Below, one piece after another: positions 62,513 through 64,000 of a stretch of 64,000 nucleotides of DNA. Positions within the stretch are counted from its first letter, which is position 1. Every line of letters starts with the position of its first letter. The translations under genes were made by a program, and so were the position numbers. Source of the DNA: Paenibacillus_AB hodogayensis (GTDB lineage Bacteria; Bacillota; Bacilli; Paenibacillales; NBRC-103111); contig NZ_BAAAYO010000001.1 of NCBI RefSeq assembly GCF_039536325.1, positions 1,343,196 to 1,407,195 on the forward strand, given 5' to 3'. A model generated the notes under the pieces. The model was not told where the DNA came from. It saw only the letters and a list, made by a program, of their open reading frames with translations, and made no database searches.

Positions 62513-63634
62513 TTACTCCAGCTCGTTCTTTAAAAGCGCCTTGAATACCGGCTCCAGCGTATCGGCCATCCGCAGGAAACCGAGATCCGTCGGGTGCACC
62601 CCGTCGACCGTACATTCGTTGTAGCTGTCCGTCCCGAGCAGTACGGTGCCGTCGAAGAAATGAATGTTCGTATCGCCTTTGCTGCGGCAGGCCTCTACCG
62701 CTTCCATCTCCACCCGTTTCATGTCCAGCCGTCTTTGCAGCAATTGCGGATCGAATCGCTCGCGGGCGTACTGAATTTTCGATACGACCAGAATAGGCGT
62801 ATCCGGATGCGCTTCCCGGCAAATGCGGATAAATTCCGGCAGCGTCCGCTCCATCATCTCGACGTCGACAGCGTTGGCTTCATAATCGAGCACGATCAGC
62901 GCCGGATCGGCGATTTCGCTTACCACATGGGCCACCTCGGACTCGCCGCGGCCGTTGCCGGAGAAGCCCAGATTGATGAATTCCAGCGGAATGCGGCGGC
63001 TCAAAATGTTCGTGTACGCCATGCCGGGACGGGTTGCACAGCCTCCCTGCGTGATCGACGTTCCGTAGACGACTACCTTCTTGCCGCTCTTGTACGGCAG
63101 CGGCGGCTGCACCTCATAGCCCGGCTCGATGCCGATCCATACGTTCTTGACTCCCTGATATAACGGGAAGTTGAGCGTAATATGCCGATCCGCAGCCTCG
63201 TATTCGTACAGCACCGACTCGTACGTCTCCAGCGTATGGTCATACCGGATCGTGCCGCAGTACTGCTGATCGCCCGCTTCGCCCAAGTACAGGTCGAACC
63301 CGCATTGCCCGGTCGCCGGCATATGGTACATGCTGGCCTTGCCGCCCAGTTCCACCCGGATCGCCAGCTTGGGCGAGTCGGTGCGGAACATGATTTGTCC
63401 GCCCGCCGTCGAATTGGCCAGCGCGTCCACCGCCGGCGGCAAGGGATGGCTCGGCTTGGCCGGCAGTCTCCGGTACAGGCCATCCTGCCCGAACCAGGCG
63501 AATCCGGACAAGCGGAAAGGCGCCTCCTTCGGCGACAGCCACTCCAGCCCGAGTCTCCCCGGCTGATCCAGTTTCATATTCGGGTCCAGCTTCTGCGCAT
63601 CGACCCGGTTCGATTGCGTCGTTTGTTCCGCCAT
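62513..63634 (-). CDS. SGNH/GDSL-family esterase
   Basis: The 373-aa protein has an N-terminal beta-sandwich domain (about 30-180) and a C-terminal SGNH hydrolase domain. The nucleophile Ser lies in VVYGTSITQGG, the block II Gly in NLGFSGNGRGE, and the catalytic Asp/His in DGVHPTDLG. It lacks a signal peptide and would act on acetylated or acylated sugars in the cytoplasm. ATG 63634 follows GGAGGCC. Carbohydrate esterase activity is inferred from domain layout and context. Confidence 0.88.
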   Translation of the reverse strand: MAEQTTQSNRVDAQKLDPNMKLDQPGRLGLEWLSPKEAPFRLSGFAWFGQDGLYRRLPAKPSHPLPPAVDALANSTAGGQIMFRTDSPKLAIRVELGGKASMYHMPATGQCGFDLYLGEAGDQQYCGTIRYDHTLETYESVLYEYEAADRHITLNFPLYQGVKNVWIGIEPGYEVQPPLPYKSGKKVVVYGTSITQGGCATRPGMAYTNILSRRIPLEFINLGFSGNGRGESEVAHVVSEIADPALIVLDYEANAVDVEMMERTLPEFIRICREAHPDTPILVVSKIQYARERFDPQLLQRRLDMKRVEMEAVEACRSKGDTNIHFFDGTVLLGTDSYNECTVDGVHPTDLGFLRMADTLEPVFKALLKNELE

Positions 63635-64000
63635 AGTATTGCGGCCTCCTTGAACGGTACATTGCCGTTATTGATCGCGTTCAATGCCGATTGTACCACA
63701 GCCTCCAGGCGGAATCGATTTCATTTTTTGCTGTTATTTTGGCTCTACCTCAAAATCAGTGCTTGACGTGATGTGAAAGTCCAGAGAGCCTCTTCTTCCC
63801 TAACGTCTTATGAAGCATGGAGAGATTTGTACGATATTTCACATAAGTTGTCTCCAAAGCAATTCCAATTTATTGCCGTTGTGCGAAAAATCGTACAAAA
63901 AGCAAGACGCGGCATTCAAAAAGCGAAAATTTGTACGATATTGCGGTTAGCATAGAAAGTGGACACCGAATAAGGAACGTTAGATAATTAACGTAACGAA
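63635..64000. repeat. Intergenic stretch with TTTGTACGAT-type repeats
   Basis: No gene is seen. ATTTGTACGATATT occurs at 63825-63838 and 63929-63942, and the inverted form AATCGTACAAAA at 63889-63900. The inner pair forms 9-bp arms (63891-63899 with 63930-63938). This looks like another small intergenic repeat family. The window ends before the next gene. Confidence 0.45.

Noticed and set aside
63773..63955. A 60-codon plus-strand frame near the right end
   Set aside because: It overlaps the TTTGTACGAT repeats, has no ribosome site and no recognisable features.

Overview
The window looks like chromosomal DNA of a spore-forming, GC-rich member of the Paenibacillaceae (Paenibacillus or Cohnella type). 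The reasons are: a Bacillus-type spore-coat transglutaminase (tgl), a Bacillus-type lplJ and pepT, a B. subtilis ydaJKLMN-like exopolysaccharide operon, Gram-positive lipoprotein signals with strong GGAGG ribosome sites and frequent GTG/TTG starts, and many AraC-type regulators beside sugar ABC components. No rRNA, tRNA or prophage was seen.

Layout. 1-107 is the end of a CRISPR array and 108-422 its leader. 461-8963 (minus) is a six-gene, c-di-GMP-linked exopolysaccharide operon. 9426-10180 is a second CRISPR array of 12 repeats. Both arrays read leftwards, share a 45-nt leader block and have the I-C type of repeat; no cas genes are in the window. 10383-18595 holds pepT, a VanRS-like two-component system, a DHA2 exporter, a keto-acid decarboxylase and a polysaccharide deacetylase. 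18998-23712 holds an AraC regulator and an operon of a sialidase-like protein, a solute-binding protein and a Gfo/Idh/MocA oxidoreductase. 24081-27750 holds a HAD phosphatase and an amino-sugar operon (RpiR regulator, nagB, nagA) with twin operator boxes. 27840-30451 is a 123-bp tandem repeat array split by an intact IS66-family element.

30633-38385 is a YesMN-like two-component system with an LplABC-like sugar ABC importer and a decayed FAD oxidoreductase. 39064-45106 has a large secreted glycosidase, a solute-binding protein with a very long cytoplasmic tail, and an AraC regulator. 45703-50222 has the most unusual gene, a GH31 glycosidase-fold protein fused to an AraC DNA-binding domain, facing another solute-binding protein. 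50329-64000 has lplJ, a GH29 fucosidase, two AraC regulators, a GNAT acetyltransferase, an amidohydrolase-Rieske pair, tgl, a TIM-barrel epimerase, several unknown proteins and an SGNH esterase.

The theme is sensing and use of complex glycans by plug-in loci: a surface lipoprotein binds a sugar, an AraC-type or YesMN-type regulator reads it, and a cytoplasmic or secreted hydrolase processes it. Three of the four solute-binding proteins are close paralogues without permease neighbours, so they probably feed shared permeases or act as sensors. In the GH31-AraC fusion both catalytic acids appear to be replaced, which suggests a dead enzyme reused as a sugar sensor in a one-component regulator.
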